From Physella acuta (Eukaryota; Mollusca; Gastropoda; Physidae), in contig NW_026731650.1 of the NCBI RefSeq assembly GCF_028476545.1, positions 310,001 to 374,000 on the forward strand: a stretch of 64,000 nt of DNA, given 5' to 3'. Position numbers and translations under genes: made by a program. How positions within the stretch are numbered: position 1 is the first letter of the stretch; the number at the start of each line of letters is the position of its first letter. The notes beneath the pieces are model-generated. The model worked only from the letters and a program-made list of their open reading frames with translations. It did not search any database and was not told the origin of the DNA. Below, piece after piece: positions 54,395 to 64,000 of the stretch.

Positions 54395-55020
54395 TGTACA
54401 CATTTCATAACATCAATCTTACCATCCGAAAATGTACACATCAATTAAGTTTAGCACCAGTAAACTACAAAACCGCTCCTCAATATAACAAAAAATCTCT
54501 CGAATAATTTCAAGCTTGGAGTTGGGCCAGGAACAACAACCCATGCTGGCTTCTTGGAAATTAATGTTAGGGAAACTTCACAACAGAGTTATGCTCTCTC
54601 GGCTTAAAGTTCTAGACTTTTAATGAAACGTTAAGATCAATGTTGTTACAAAATGCTATAATTATCTGGATTAACACCGATTTACATAGGTGTATCCACT
54701 GGATACAAATTTAGGATTACTCATGTGGATAACATCCATCGTTCAAATGTCTAAATTTATTCTGGTAAAACTACCTCTTTCAATTTTTAACATTTTTATT
54801 TTCGAACTGTGCCTTTGATTTAAATACATTTTATTTTTTTAGTAAGCTTGTTAACTCACAACAACAGCTGAAATAAACGTTTTTTAAGATAACCAAACAT
54901 TACGCTAACGTTCTAGTAGGTTTCCTCTTTCTCTTTCTTATTTTTTTTTCTAAACAGCGGAGGGATTTACATCTCCTTGGTACTAGAACTACTTCTTACA
55001 CGTGAAATTTTAGTCGCCGC
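54395..55020. other. Unannotated AT-rich sequence
   Basis: Nothing recognised. Confidence 0.5.
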
Positions 55021-55025
55021 ACAAA

Positions 55026-55081
55026 CACACCTTTATGTGGTGCGCAAACTTTAGTTTGTGTGCGCACCACATAAACGTGTG
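55026..55081. other. Perfect 15-bp inverted repeat (hairpin)
   Basis: TTTATGTGGTGCGCA at 55032-55046 pairs with TGCGCACCACATAAA at 55061-55075 across a 14-nt loop. A further near-match (CACACC/CGTGTG) lies outside. A partial third copy, GTGCACACCACAGAAAC, follows at 55101. It could be a fold-back element relic or a structured RNA. Confidence 0.75.
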
Positions 55082-55084
55082 AAA

Positions 55085-55540
55085 GTTTACCACTAAAACT
55101 GTGCACACCACAGAAACATTTAACATGCTGAAATGTCAATAATTATGTTGTTTTGGTATGGTTGGGTGTAACCTCTGTTGTGTTTGTGATGGTTTGTTGG
55201 GTTAACTACACACGTTTTCTTATAGGTTATAAAGTAAAAGTTAGGGTTAACTAGGCTATTTTAAGTTATGTGTTAATTAATAAGGTTGAGATTTGAATAA
55301 TGAACACGGAATGCCTGAGTTCATTTGTAAATGACTCGTCAGAAATAACATTTTTTTTAAAGAAAGAAGGGAGCTCCCTCGCCCTTTACTTCTCTAACCT
55401 CCCACCCCCCCCCCCCCACCCCCAAGTGAAACAGCCGACCCTGCTGATGTCAGATGGAGATGCCGTTTGTCCTGTGCCAGATTCACCAGCAGGTAATGGT
55501 CCAAAACTTGACAGGTGAGCCAGACAGGTGAGTTGGTGGA
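55085..55540. other. Unannotated sequence
   Basis: A 72-codon plus frame at 55300-55518 contains a poly-C tract and is not supported as a gene. Confidence 0.5.
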
Positions 55541-55544
55541 ACCT

Positions 55545-57335
55545 TAAGAGAATAGGGATCTGTAGAGGTGGGAGGTTACCCTATAGAGGTAGGGGGTGTA
55601 GAGGTGGGAGGTTACCCTATAGAAGGTAGGGGGTGTAGAGGTGGGAGGTTACCCTATAGAAGGTAGGGGTGTAGAGGTAGGAGGGGAGGTAAGGTAGGGG
55701 TGTAGAGGTGGGAGGGGAGGTTACCCTATAGAAGGTAGGGGTGTAGAGGTGGGAGGTTACCCTATAGAAGGTAGGGGTGTATAGGTAGAAGGGGAGATTA
55801 CCTTATAGAAGTAGGGGTGTAGAGGTGGGAGGGGAGGTTACCCTATAGAAGGTAGGGGTGTAGAGGTGGGAGGTTACCCTATAGAAGGTAGGGGTGTAGA
55901 GGTGGGAGGGGAGGTTACCCTATAGAAGGTAGAGGTGGGAGGGGAGGTTACCCTATAGAAGGTAGAGGTGGGAGGGGAGGTTACCCTATAGAAGGTAGAG
56001 GTGGGAGGGGAGGTTACCCTATAGAAGGTAGAGGTGGGAGGGGAGGTTACCCTATAGAAGGTAGAGGTGGGAGGGGAGGTTACCCTATAGAAGGTAGGGG
56101 TGGGAGGGGAGGTTACCCTATAGAAGGTAGAGGTGGGAGGGGAGGTTACCCTATAGAAGGTAGAGGTGGGAGGGGAGGTTACCCTATAGAAGGTAGAGGT
56201 GGGAGGGGAGGTTACCCTATAGAAGGTAGAGGTGGGAGGGGAGGTTACCCTATAGAAGGTAGAGGTGGGAGGGGAGGTTACCCTATAGAAGGTAGAGGTG
56301 GGAGGGGAGGTTACCCTATAGAAGGTAGAGGTGGGAGGGGAGGTTACCCTATAGAAGGTAGAGGTGGGAGGGGAGGTTACCCTATAGAAGGTAGGGGTGG
56401 GAGGGGAGGTTACCCTATAGAAGGTAGAGGTGGGAGGGGAGGTTACCCTATAGAAGGTAGAGGTGGGAGGGGAGGTTACCCTATAGAAGGTAGAGGTGGG
56501 AGGGGAGGTTACCCTATAGAAGGTAGAGGTGGGAGGGGAGGTTACCCTATAGAAGGTAGAGGTGGGAGGGGAGGTTACCCTATAGAAGGTAGAGGTGGGA
56601 GGGGAGGTTACCCTATAGAAGGTAGGGGTGGGAGGGGAGGTTACCCTATAGAAGGTAGAGGTGGGAGGGGAGGTTACCCTATAGAAGGTAGAGGTGGGAG
56701 GGGAGGTTACCCTATAGAAGGTAGAGGTGGGAGGGGAGGTTACCCTATAGAAGGTAGAGGTGGGAGGGGAGGTTACCCTATAGAAGGTAGGGGTGGGAGG
56801 GGAGGTTACCCTATAGAAGGTAGAGGTGGGAGGGGAGGTTACCCTATAGAAGGTAGAGGTGGGAGGGGAGGTTACCCTATAGAAGGTAGGGGTGGGAGGG
56901 GAGGTTACCCTATAGAAGGTAGAGGTGGGAGGGGAGGTTACCCTATAGAAGGTAGGGGTGGGAGGGGAGGTTACCCTATAGAAGGTAGAGGTGGGAGGGG
57001 AGGTTACCCTATAGAAGGTAGAGGTGGGAGGGGAGGTTACCCTATAGAAGGTAGGGGTGGGAGGGGAGGTTACCCTATAGAAGGTAGAGGTGGGAGGGGA
57101 GGTTACCCTATAGAAGGTAGGGGTGGGAGGGGAGGTTACCCTATAGAAGGTAGAGGTGGGAGGGGAGGTTACCCTATAGAAGGTAGAGGTGGGAGGGGAG
57201 GTTACCCTATAGAAGGTAGAGGTGGGAGGGGAGGTTACCCTATAGAAGGTAGGGGTGGGAGGGGAGGTTACCCTATAGAAGGTAGGGGTGGGAGGGGAGG
57301 TTACCCTATAGAAGGTAGGGGTGTAGAGGTGTGAG
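55545..57335. repeat. 33-bp minisatellite, about 50 units
   Basis: Units of 33 bp with core GTAGAGGTGGGAGGGGAGGT and TACCCTATAGAAG. From about 55900 the array is extremely uniform, differing mainly by GTAGAGG/GTAGGGG. The left part (55545-55900) has longer units with GGGGTGTAGAGG. On the minus strand each unit reads as a polypyrimidine tract ending CTATAG|G. Total length is about 1.8 kb. Confidence 0.97.
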
Positions 57336-57339
57336 GGGT

Positions 57340-58700
57340 GGTTAGACTAGAGGATATGGGGTGTAGAGACAATCAGGGCACTGTGGTGATGGTGGGGGAG
57401 GGGGGGGGAAGGGTGGTTCCATCAGGGGTGGTAAAAGGTACAGAGGCCACCATGGTAAGATCCGATGCTGTAAAGATGTGGAGTTTACTTTAATCTGACA
57501 CTTGGCATGTCCTGACATTTGGAGTTTTACCGTACTACCGTGAAGCATGAGGAATTATTTTTTAAAGATTCGCGAACAGGATTCTTACATTCACAAAATC
57601 TCAACGTGGCCAACCTTTGGTACACGGGTAATGGTAATGGGATCAACTAGCAACATCCATTAGTGTGCTAACCAAACACGGAGTGTGGTACAATCTTGTA
57701 ACAGCGTTACATCAAAACAGCCAAAGCATTTGTTGTTTGTTGTTTTTTAACGCAGAGAATTCTTTAAAAAAGCAACAACAAAGTCACCACTCACACAAAT
57801 ATTGTTATAAATATCCGAAATTGTTGTCGAAAAGTTATCTAAAAGAAAAAAAAATGTTTCAGGTTATATGTTTCTACACCAGCATGACAATGGACACATC
57901 GAGAGCTTGAATAAATAACAAATATCCAAGTGCGCCAGATAAAAGTATACTTTAGATCACAGGTCTGTTTAATCTCTCATTGGCCAGGTGAACCTGCCCA
58001 TAATTTAGTATTAAGTCTTTTAAAGACATAGCGAAAAACAAATATTGAGAATAAAATTGTAAATATCGGCCCTGAAGTAGGCCTAATTATTCAATTTTAC
58101 ACGTTATAAATTTTAAAGTTACCTTCACCACAGAAACAAACAAACAGAAACACAAACTTACTGTAAACAAAAACTCCTGGTCTGAACACGCCACAATGAG
58201 AGAGGAAATAAATAAAAACAAGAGTTGCAGTACAGCTTTAGAGAAAGGAAAACACCTGCCATTGAACTTATCAAACAATTTAAACACAACAGGCGCGCCA
58301 GGCCGGGAGATAACATGGTCATTAACATGAACTAATTAAAACTTAATTGCTAATCAAACAACACAGGTGTAAACTAAACACCTGGGGTTGAAAGTTGTTC
58401 AGGCAGCCGCTGGTACCTGACTCCAGGAAGTGATGGGTGGAACTGACCAATGGCCACACACATACAGAGTGAGGCTTGGAGTGACCAGTGAACACACACA
58501 TTCAGAGTGAGGCTTGGAATGACAACACGTGAACGGAATGTAGCTTAGACTGACCAATGGCCACACAGAGACTTGAGTGACATATCGTGCAGACGAGAGA
58601 ATGGCGGACGTGTTGACCTATATTGTCAAACAAGATGAGGTTCTGTTGGGCTGCCAAGTTTGTTGTTGTTGGCTGGTGAAGCTGATAGGGATAGCGGTCT
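57340..58700. other. Unannotated sequence
   Basis: No supported gene. At 58435-58570 three diverged copies carry TGACCAATGGCCACACACAT and GAGTGAGGCTTGGA. The ATG at 58601 (GAGAATGGCGG) opens a short frame that runs into the next array. Confidence 0.5.
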
Positions 58701-58724
58701 GGTGTGTCCCTGGTCAGGTGGTGC

Positions 58725-59430
58725 TGTGGTGTGGTGTATGTTGTCTAGTGGTATGGTATGGTGTGCCGTTAGCTCTAGGCTGGTCAGGTGGTGGTGTGGT
58801 GTGGCTCTAGGCTGGTCAGATGGTGGTATGGTATGCCGTTAGCTCTAGGCTGGTCAGGTGGTGGTGTGGTGTGGCTCTAGGCTGGTCAGATGGTGGTATG
58901 GTGTGCCGTTAGCTCTAGGCTGGTCAGGTGGTGGTGTGGTGTGGCTCTAGGCTGGTCAGATGGTGGTATGGTGTGCCGTTAGCTCTAGGCTGGTCAGGTG
59001 GTGGTGTGGTGTGGCTCTAGGCTGGTCAGATGGTGGTATGGTGTGCCGTTAGCTCTAGGCTGGTCAGGTGGTGGTGTGGTGTGGCTCTAGGCTGGTCAGA
59101 TGGTGGTATGGAGTGGCCCTAGGCTGGTCAGATGGTGGTATGGTGTGGCCCTAGGCTGGTCAGATGGTGGTATGGTGTGGCCCTAGGCTGGTCAGATGGT
59201 GGTATGGTGTGGCCCTAGGCTGGTCAGATGGTGGTATGGTGTGGCCCTAGGCTGGTCAGATGGTGGTATGGTGTGGCCCTAGGCTGGTCAGATGGTGGTA
59301 TGGTGTGGCCCTAGGCTGGTCAGATGGTGGTATGGTGTGGCCCTAGGCTGGTCAGATGGTGGTATGGTGTGGTGTATGTAGGCTGGTGGTGTGGTGATAA
59401 GGTGTGCCGTTAGCTCTAGGCTGGTCATAT
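58725..59430. repeat. 32-bp minisatellite with a roughly 67-bp higher-order form
   Basis: The right part (59105-59375) is about nine 32-bp units with core GGCCCTAGGCTGGTCAGATG and GTGGTATGGTGT. The left part alternates a GGCTCTAGG unit with a GCCGTTAGCTCTAGG unit every 67 bp, about five times. Confidence 0.96.
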
Positions 59431-59434
59431 GGTG

Positions 59435-60040
59435 CTGCGGTGATCTATCCTCTAGCGGTGTATTCAACTCGTACGACACAACTTCCTCATAGCATCCACG
59501 TTTTTCCGCGAAGAAATTTTAAAAATAATTGCCTAGTCCTAGGCCCTAAACGTTTTAGTAAATTAAATAATTTCCGAGGTGCGCGTTTATCTTCGATGTA
59601 AAACACAGTAAATGTTAAACCCAGATGGTGAAGGGATTCTAGCCTAGCCAAAGGGCGCTCCGTTTTGACAAGATTTCGGCAAAATAACACGTGACTATAA
59701 AAACATACGGTACGGAGGAGCCAAGATAAACAGCATTTCCTGACCTACCCCAACAGATAATTTTACCAAAACTTTAGCATACCTGTTGCCTAGGGCATCA
59801 CCGGAACTTGTAGGCGGTAGTTATTTTAGGGGGAAAAAACTCGGAATCTAGATTTGGTACCGGATTTTTAAAAAAAACAACTTTTATTCAATAGCTTTTT
59901 AAACTATTTTAATAAACCGAAGGTTACGGGGTTTTAAGATTGAAAATGGTGGCATGAAATTCTTATAACGATTTCGTTTTAAGACTTTGTTAGAAGTTAG
60001 AAGTAATTGTTAGGGAAATAAAGTGCTTACACTAGGTGAC
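59435..60040. other. Unannotated sequence
   Basis: No gene or element recognised. Confidence 0.5.
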
Positions 60041-60051
60041 GTGATGAAGAG

Positions 60052-60315
60052 CAGAGGCGTAGCGATGGGGGGGGGGGGGGCAGGGGGGTACATATGTCCC
60101 CGGGCGCCGACCTTAGGGGGCGCCAAAATGAGTTGTAAAAACAAATTAAAATGTCATTTTAGCTGCACACTTTTGCATTATAAATAGTTTGAAAGAGGGG
60201 GGGGGGTGCAAATCGAAAGCTTGAGGGGGGGGGTGCAAATTGAAAATTTGCTCCCAAGGGGGGCGCCAAATTGGAAGTTTGTCCCCGGGCGCCGGGAAGG
60301 GTCGCTACGCCTCTG
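60052..60315. mobile_element. hAT-like MITE, CAGAGGCGTAGCGA family, copy 3
   Basis: Ends CAGAGGCGTAGCGATGG and, inverted, CAGAGGCGTAGCGACC, flanked by an exact 8-bp duplication ATGAAGAG (60044-60051 and 60316-60323). The interior resembles copy 2 (CATATGTCCCCGGGCGCCGA, GGGGGCGCCAAAATG) with two poly-G plus TGCAAAT units. It has no transposase. Confidence 0.93.
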
Positions 60316-60559
60316 ATGAAGAGGGTGGGGTGGGTAGGCCAATTACTTTACATCTCACCTCCAGTTCTAATACATTCTCGAAGGTTCGACAGTTATTTGA
60401 ATTTGGCCAGTCGGACCAGAGATATCTGTAATATTCGGTCCGCCAATTCATCTTCAATCGGCCTTTGAAAAGCTTTGGCTATCGGCCTTCGCTTTATTGG
60501 TGCTTTGGTTGAGCCTATCGGCCTAACAGATTACGCTGTGCTTTGCAAGAACTGGTACC

Positions 60560-61250
60560 CAACTAATGGCTTTAGTGGGGCTCTGGTTTAAGCTATCGGC
60601 CTTCACCTTGGTACCCAGCTAATGACTTTAGTGGGGCTCGGGTTTAAGCTATCGGCCTTCACCTTGGTACCCAGCTAATGACTTTAGTGGGGCTCTGGTT
60701 TAAGCTATCGGCCTTCACCTTGGTACCCAACTAATGGCTTTAGTGGGGCTCTGGTTTAAGCTATCGGCCTTCACCTTGGTACCCAGCTAATGACTTTAGT
60801 GGGGCTCTGGTTTAAGCTATCGGCCTTCACCTTGGTACCCAGCTAATGACTTTAGTGGGGCTCTGGTTTAAGCTATCGGCCTTCACCTTGGTACCCAGCT
60901 AATGACTTTAGTGGGGCTCTGGTTTAAGCTATCGGCCTTCACCTTGGTACCCAGCTAATGACTTAAGTGGGGCTCTGGTTTAAGCTATCGGCCTTCACCT
61001 TGGTACAGGACTAATGACTTTAGTGGGGCTCTGATTTAAGCTATCGACCTTCACCTTGGTACAGGACTAATGACTTTAGTGGGGCTCTGGTTTAAGCTAT
61101 CGGCCTTCACCTTGGTACAGGACTAATGGCTTTAGTGGGGCTCTGGTTTAAGCTATCGGCCTTCACCTTGGTACCCAGCTAATGACTTTAGTGGGGCTCT
61201 GGTTTAAGCTATCGGCCTTCACCTTGGTACCCAGCTAATGACTTTAGTAC
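60560..61250. repeat. 56-bp minisatellite
   Basis: About 12 units with core GGGGCTCTGGTTTAAGCTAT, CGGCCTTCACCTTGGTACCC and AGCTAATGACTTTAGT. Three adjacent units carry ACAGGACTAATG in place of CCCAGCTAATG. Confidence 0.96.
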
Positions 61251-61374
61251 CGAGGAGTGAAGTAGCGGGGTGTAAGAATGACAGGTACCGGGGGAACAGA
61301 TGTCAGAAGCTGGTCTCTATCTCACCTCTTATCTCACTTCTTATCTCATCCCAGTATCTCACTTCCCGTCCCGA

Positions 61375-61392
61375 CCCCCCCCCCCCCCCCTG
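61375..61392. repeat. Poly-C tract
   Basis: About 16 C in a row, preceded by ATCTCACTTC words repeated about four times (61318-61368). Confidence 0.95.
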
Positions 61393-61654
61393 TTATAAAA
61401 CATTATGATGCTTTGAGACGTTCTTCTAAACGTAATTACCGTAAACCTGTTAAAAGATAGGGTGCCAGAAACACAAGATGTCGCTAGCATCTGTCGCCGT
61501 CTGCTGGGCCAAGTGTTATCGTCTGCCGAGCTCACGAGATACACACGCGCGCTCTACGATTTCATGAATGGAGAAGAGACGGGTCAAAGGTCGCTGAAAT
61601 GTTTTGGGTAACTGTTACCGCAGATACAGCCTATTTGGTTCGTCGGTGATGTAT

Positions 61655-61780
61655 AGGTTTTTGCATTATCCTACAGGTTTCTGCATTATCCTACAGGTTT
61701 CTGCATTATCCTACAGGTTTCTGCATTATCCTACAGGTTTATGCATTATCCTACAGGTTTCTGCATTGTGCTACAGGTTT
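61655..61780. repeat. 20-bp array, TTTCTGCATTATCCTACAGG
   Basis: Six units of exactly 20 bp with two or three substitutions. Each unit ends CCTACAG|G, a 3' splice-site-like word on the plus strand. Confidence 0.95.
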
Positions 61781-61799
61781 GTACTGCGTTATGCAAGTT

Positions 61800-62105
61800 C
61801 TGAATTCTGTGATGAAGTTGATAATTTCCAACCAAAAGTCCCGACAAGGTTCTCCACTACCTGGTCAAGTTCCCATCATAACTTGAGGAAATCATAGCCG
61901 AGGCTACAGTCAGCAGACACAGGTGGTAGACTCGTTTAGTCGTCTGACGTTTGATGCACCCGCCAGCCCTGGGATGTTTCTGGTGATATCACGTGACCCA
62001 CACAACGTCTGCTCCAAACGTGCAGACGTGTGTTACCACTTTACATATCCAAACTACATGTCTTAGTACTCACGTTTAAAACTTTTCCATATAACTAAGT
62101 TGGAC
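61800..62105. other. Unannotated sequence
   Basis: A short open plus frame continues to 61897 (YASSEFCDEVDNFQPKVPTR) beyond the 20-bp array. It is not supported as a gene on its own. Confidence 0.4.
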
Positions 62106-62109
62106 TGTT

Positions 62110-62290
62110 TAGACTATTTAGAGTCAAGTGCCGTTTGGTTGTAAGGTGGACGATATAGATCTTGGGTCTGTTATATAACTAAGGTGGACGATATAATCAC
62201 CGGTCTGTTATATAACTAAGATTGGCTATATAGAATCATGGGTCTGTTACATAACTAATGTGGACCATGTAGAATCACGGGTCTGTAACA
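62110..62290. repeat. Diverged array of about 45-55 bp
   Basis: Four units with core ATAACTAAGGTGGACGATAT and ATCACGGGTCTGTTA. Confidence 0.8.
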
Positions 62291-62294
62291 ACGA

Positions 62295-62795
62295 TACTTG
62301 CAGGTCGCCATTGGAATGATGGTCCACCAACAATAATTAACGGCTACCTATCCAGACACTACCCAGAGAACCATATAAAGGGGCAGCAACTGTAGGTCCG
62401 CTGAACGAATTTATAACACTACCAAGGGAAACAAACTAACAAAAAATGGAAACAAACTAATAAAAGGGGGGGGGAATAACATTTCCCTTCCAAAATTGTA
62501 AGCGTTTCACCAACTACACACATATTTGGTAGAAATAAAAGTTCACCTTATAATAATTTGTGGTTTTCGTTACATTAACATTTAAGTCGTTAGTATAACA
62601 CAAACATTAGTTGTTTCCCTTTAAATCCGGGGCGTGATCGTCTCCCCTGAGCGCTGTAATTGTAACAAAATGTCAGGCCGGGGTGTTTAAAGCTGTTGAT
62701 GTTTATGTGGAGAGAGGATTCTATTGCGTGCCAAGTTTGATATTTCCATGACGACAAGTGTCCTGAGGGCGGATGTCATGGACATATGGGGCCCT
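62295..62795. other. Unannotated sequence
   Basis: Nothing recognised apart from a short poly-G tract near 62466-62475. Confidence 0.5.
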
Positions 62796-62796
62796 C

Positions 62797-64000
62797 ACGG
62801 GCTGGGTGGCTCACACAGGCTGGGTACCTCACACAGGCTGGGTACCTCACACAGGCTGGGTACCTCACACAGGTTGGGTACCTCACACAGGCTGGGTACC
62901 TCACACAGGCTGGGTACCTCACACAGGCTGGGTGGCTCACACAGGCTGGGTGGCTCACACAGGCTGGGTGGCTCACACAGGCTGGGTGGCTGGGTACCTC
63001 ACACAGGCTGGGTACCTCACACAGGCTGGGTACCTCACACAGGTTGGGTACCTCACACAGGCTGGGTACCTCACACAGGCTGGGTACCTCACACAGGTTG
63101 GGTACCTCACACAGGCTGGGTGGCTGGGTACCTCACACAGGCTGGGTACCTCACACAGGCTGGGTACCTCACACAGGTTGGGTACCTCACACAGGTTGGG
63201 TACCTCACACAGGCTGGGTACCTCACACAGGCTGGGTACCTCACACAGGTTGGGTACCTCACACAGGCTGGGTCCCTCACACAGGTTGGGTACCTCACAC
63301 AGGCTGGGTACCTCACACAGGTTGGGTACCTCACACAGGTTGGGTACCTCACACAGGCTGGGTGGCTGGGTACCTCACACAGGCTGGGTGGCTGGGTACC
63401 TCACACAGGCTGGGTACCTCACACAGGCTGGGTACCTCACACAGGCTGGGTACCTCACACAGGCTGGGTGGCTCACACAGGCTGGGTGGCTCACACAGGC
63501 TGGGTGGCTCACACAGGCTGGGTGGCTGGGTACCTCACACAGGCTGGGTACCTCACACAGGCTGGGTACCTCACACAGGCTGGGTACCTCACACAGGCTG
63601 GGTGGCTCACACAGGCTGGGTGGCTCACACAGGCTGGGTGGCTCACACAGGCTGGGTGGCTGGGGTACCTCACACAGGCTGGGTACCTCACACAGGCTGG
63701 GTACCTCACACAGGCTGGGTACCTCACACAGGCTGGGTACCTCACACAGGCTGGGTACCTCACACAGGCTGGGTACCTCACACAGGCTGGGTGGCTCACA
63801 CAGGCTGGGTGGCTCACACAGGCTGGGTGGCTCACACAGGCTGGGTGGCTGGGTACCTCACACAGGCTGGGTACCTCACACAGGCTGGGTGGCTGGGTAC
63901 CTCACACAGGCTGGGTGGCTCACACTGGTTGGGTGGCTCACACAGGCTGGGTGGCTGGGTACCTCACACAGGCTGGGTACCTCACACAGGCTGGGTGGCT
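62797..64000. repeat. 18-bp minisatellite running off the window end
   Basis: More than 60 units of GCTGGGTACCTCACACAG with GCTGGGTGGCTCACACAG and GTTGGGTACC variants. Junctions with GGCTGGGTGGCTGGGTACC mark a higher-order repeat in which four GTGGCTC units precede a block of GTACCTC units. The right border lies outside the window. Minus-strand VRYPACVRYPAC frames are by-products. Confidence 0.97.

Noticed and set aside
58577-58810. Possible gene start at GAGAATGGCGGACGTGTTGA
   Set aside because: Good start context, but the frame runs straight into the 32/67-bp array and no donor precedes it.
62776-63835. VRYPAC-type repeat frames in the 18-bp array
   Set aside because: An 18-bp unit keeps frame trivially. 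There is no start, splice site or unique coding flank.
1-64000. CRISPR-like arrays
   Set aside because: The many tandem arrays are contiguous repeats without unique spacers, and the window is eukaryotic.

Overview
This window looks like nuclear DNA from an animal, most likely a lophotrochozoan and perhaps a gastropod mollusc. That is an inference from style: large introns, GT-AG splice sites, AATAAA signals, very many minisatellites, long G/C homopolymers, hAT-type MITEs and tRNA-derived SINE pieces. No gene was recognised that fixes the species. Nothing bacterial, no CRISPR array, no intact tRNA or rRNA gene and no virus-like element was seen.

Coding content is sparse. On the plus strand, one large exon (22488-25970, coding 22602-25820) encodes a 1072-residue protein with a 5-residue repeat and a striking run of 43 tetrapeptides carrying cysteine at every fourth residue. 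On the minus strand, several exons read as one gene of more than 24 kb: a start exon (51187-51090), a 1542-nt exon (50633-49092), a small exon (39602-39444) and a 2457-nt exon (29427-26971). Every coding junction in this set falls in phase 0, so they join without frame conflict. The product is a long, probably disordered protein of no recognised family. A further minus-strand first exon is likely at 7675-7468, and four weaker exon candidates are listed with low confidence.

The rest is mostly repeats. About a quarter of the window, by my rough sum, is made of some 40 tandem arrays with units of 11-57 bp. Layout: 1-7.4 kb, short arrays and unannotated sequence; 7.4-7.8 kb, candidate first exon and promoter; 8.3-22.4 kb, large arrays (22, 37, 16, 53-57, 41 and 44 bp units); 22.5-29.4 kb, two convergent coding blocks separated by a 16-bp array; 29.4-32.1 kb, two families of dispersed elements; 32-49 kb, a probable long minus-strand intron with SINEs, a hAT MITE and more arrays; 49-51.2 kb, the 5' exons of the minus gene; 51.2-64 kb, arrays of 22, 33, 32, 56 and 18 bp units plus three copies of one hAT MITE family.

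The most unusual signal is that tandem arrays start at splice donors of the minus-strand gene. The donor of the 26971 exon opens an array of about 43 units, and most units near the exon repeat GTGAGT. The donor of the start exon is copied four times at 80-90 bp spacing. Other arrays or elements lie within about 40 bp of two acceptors. This suggests exon-intron borders seeding tandem duplication, with ranks of possible alternative splice sites.
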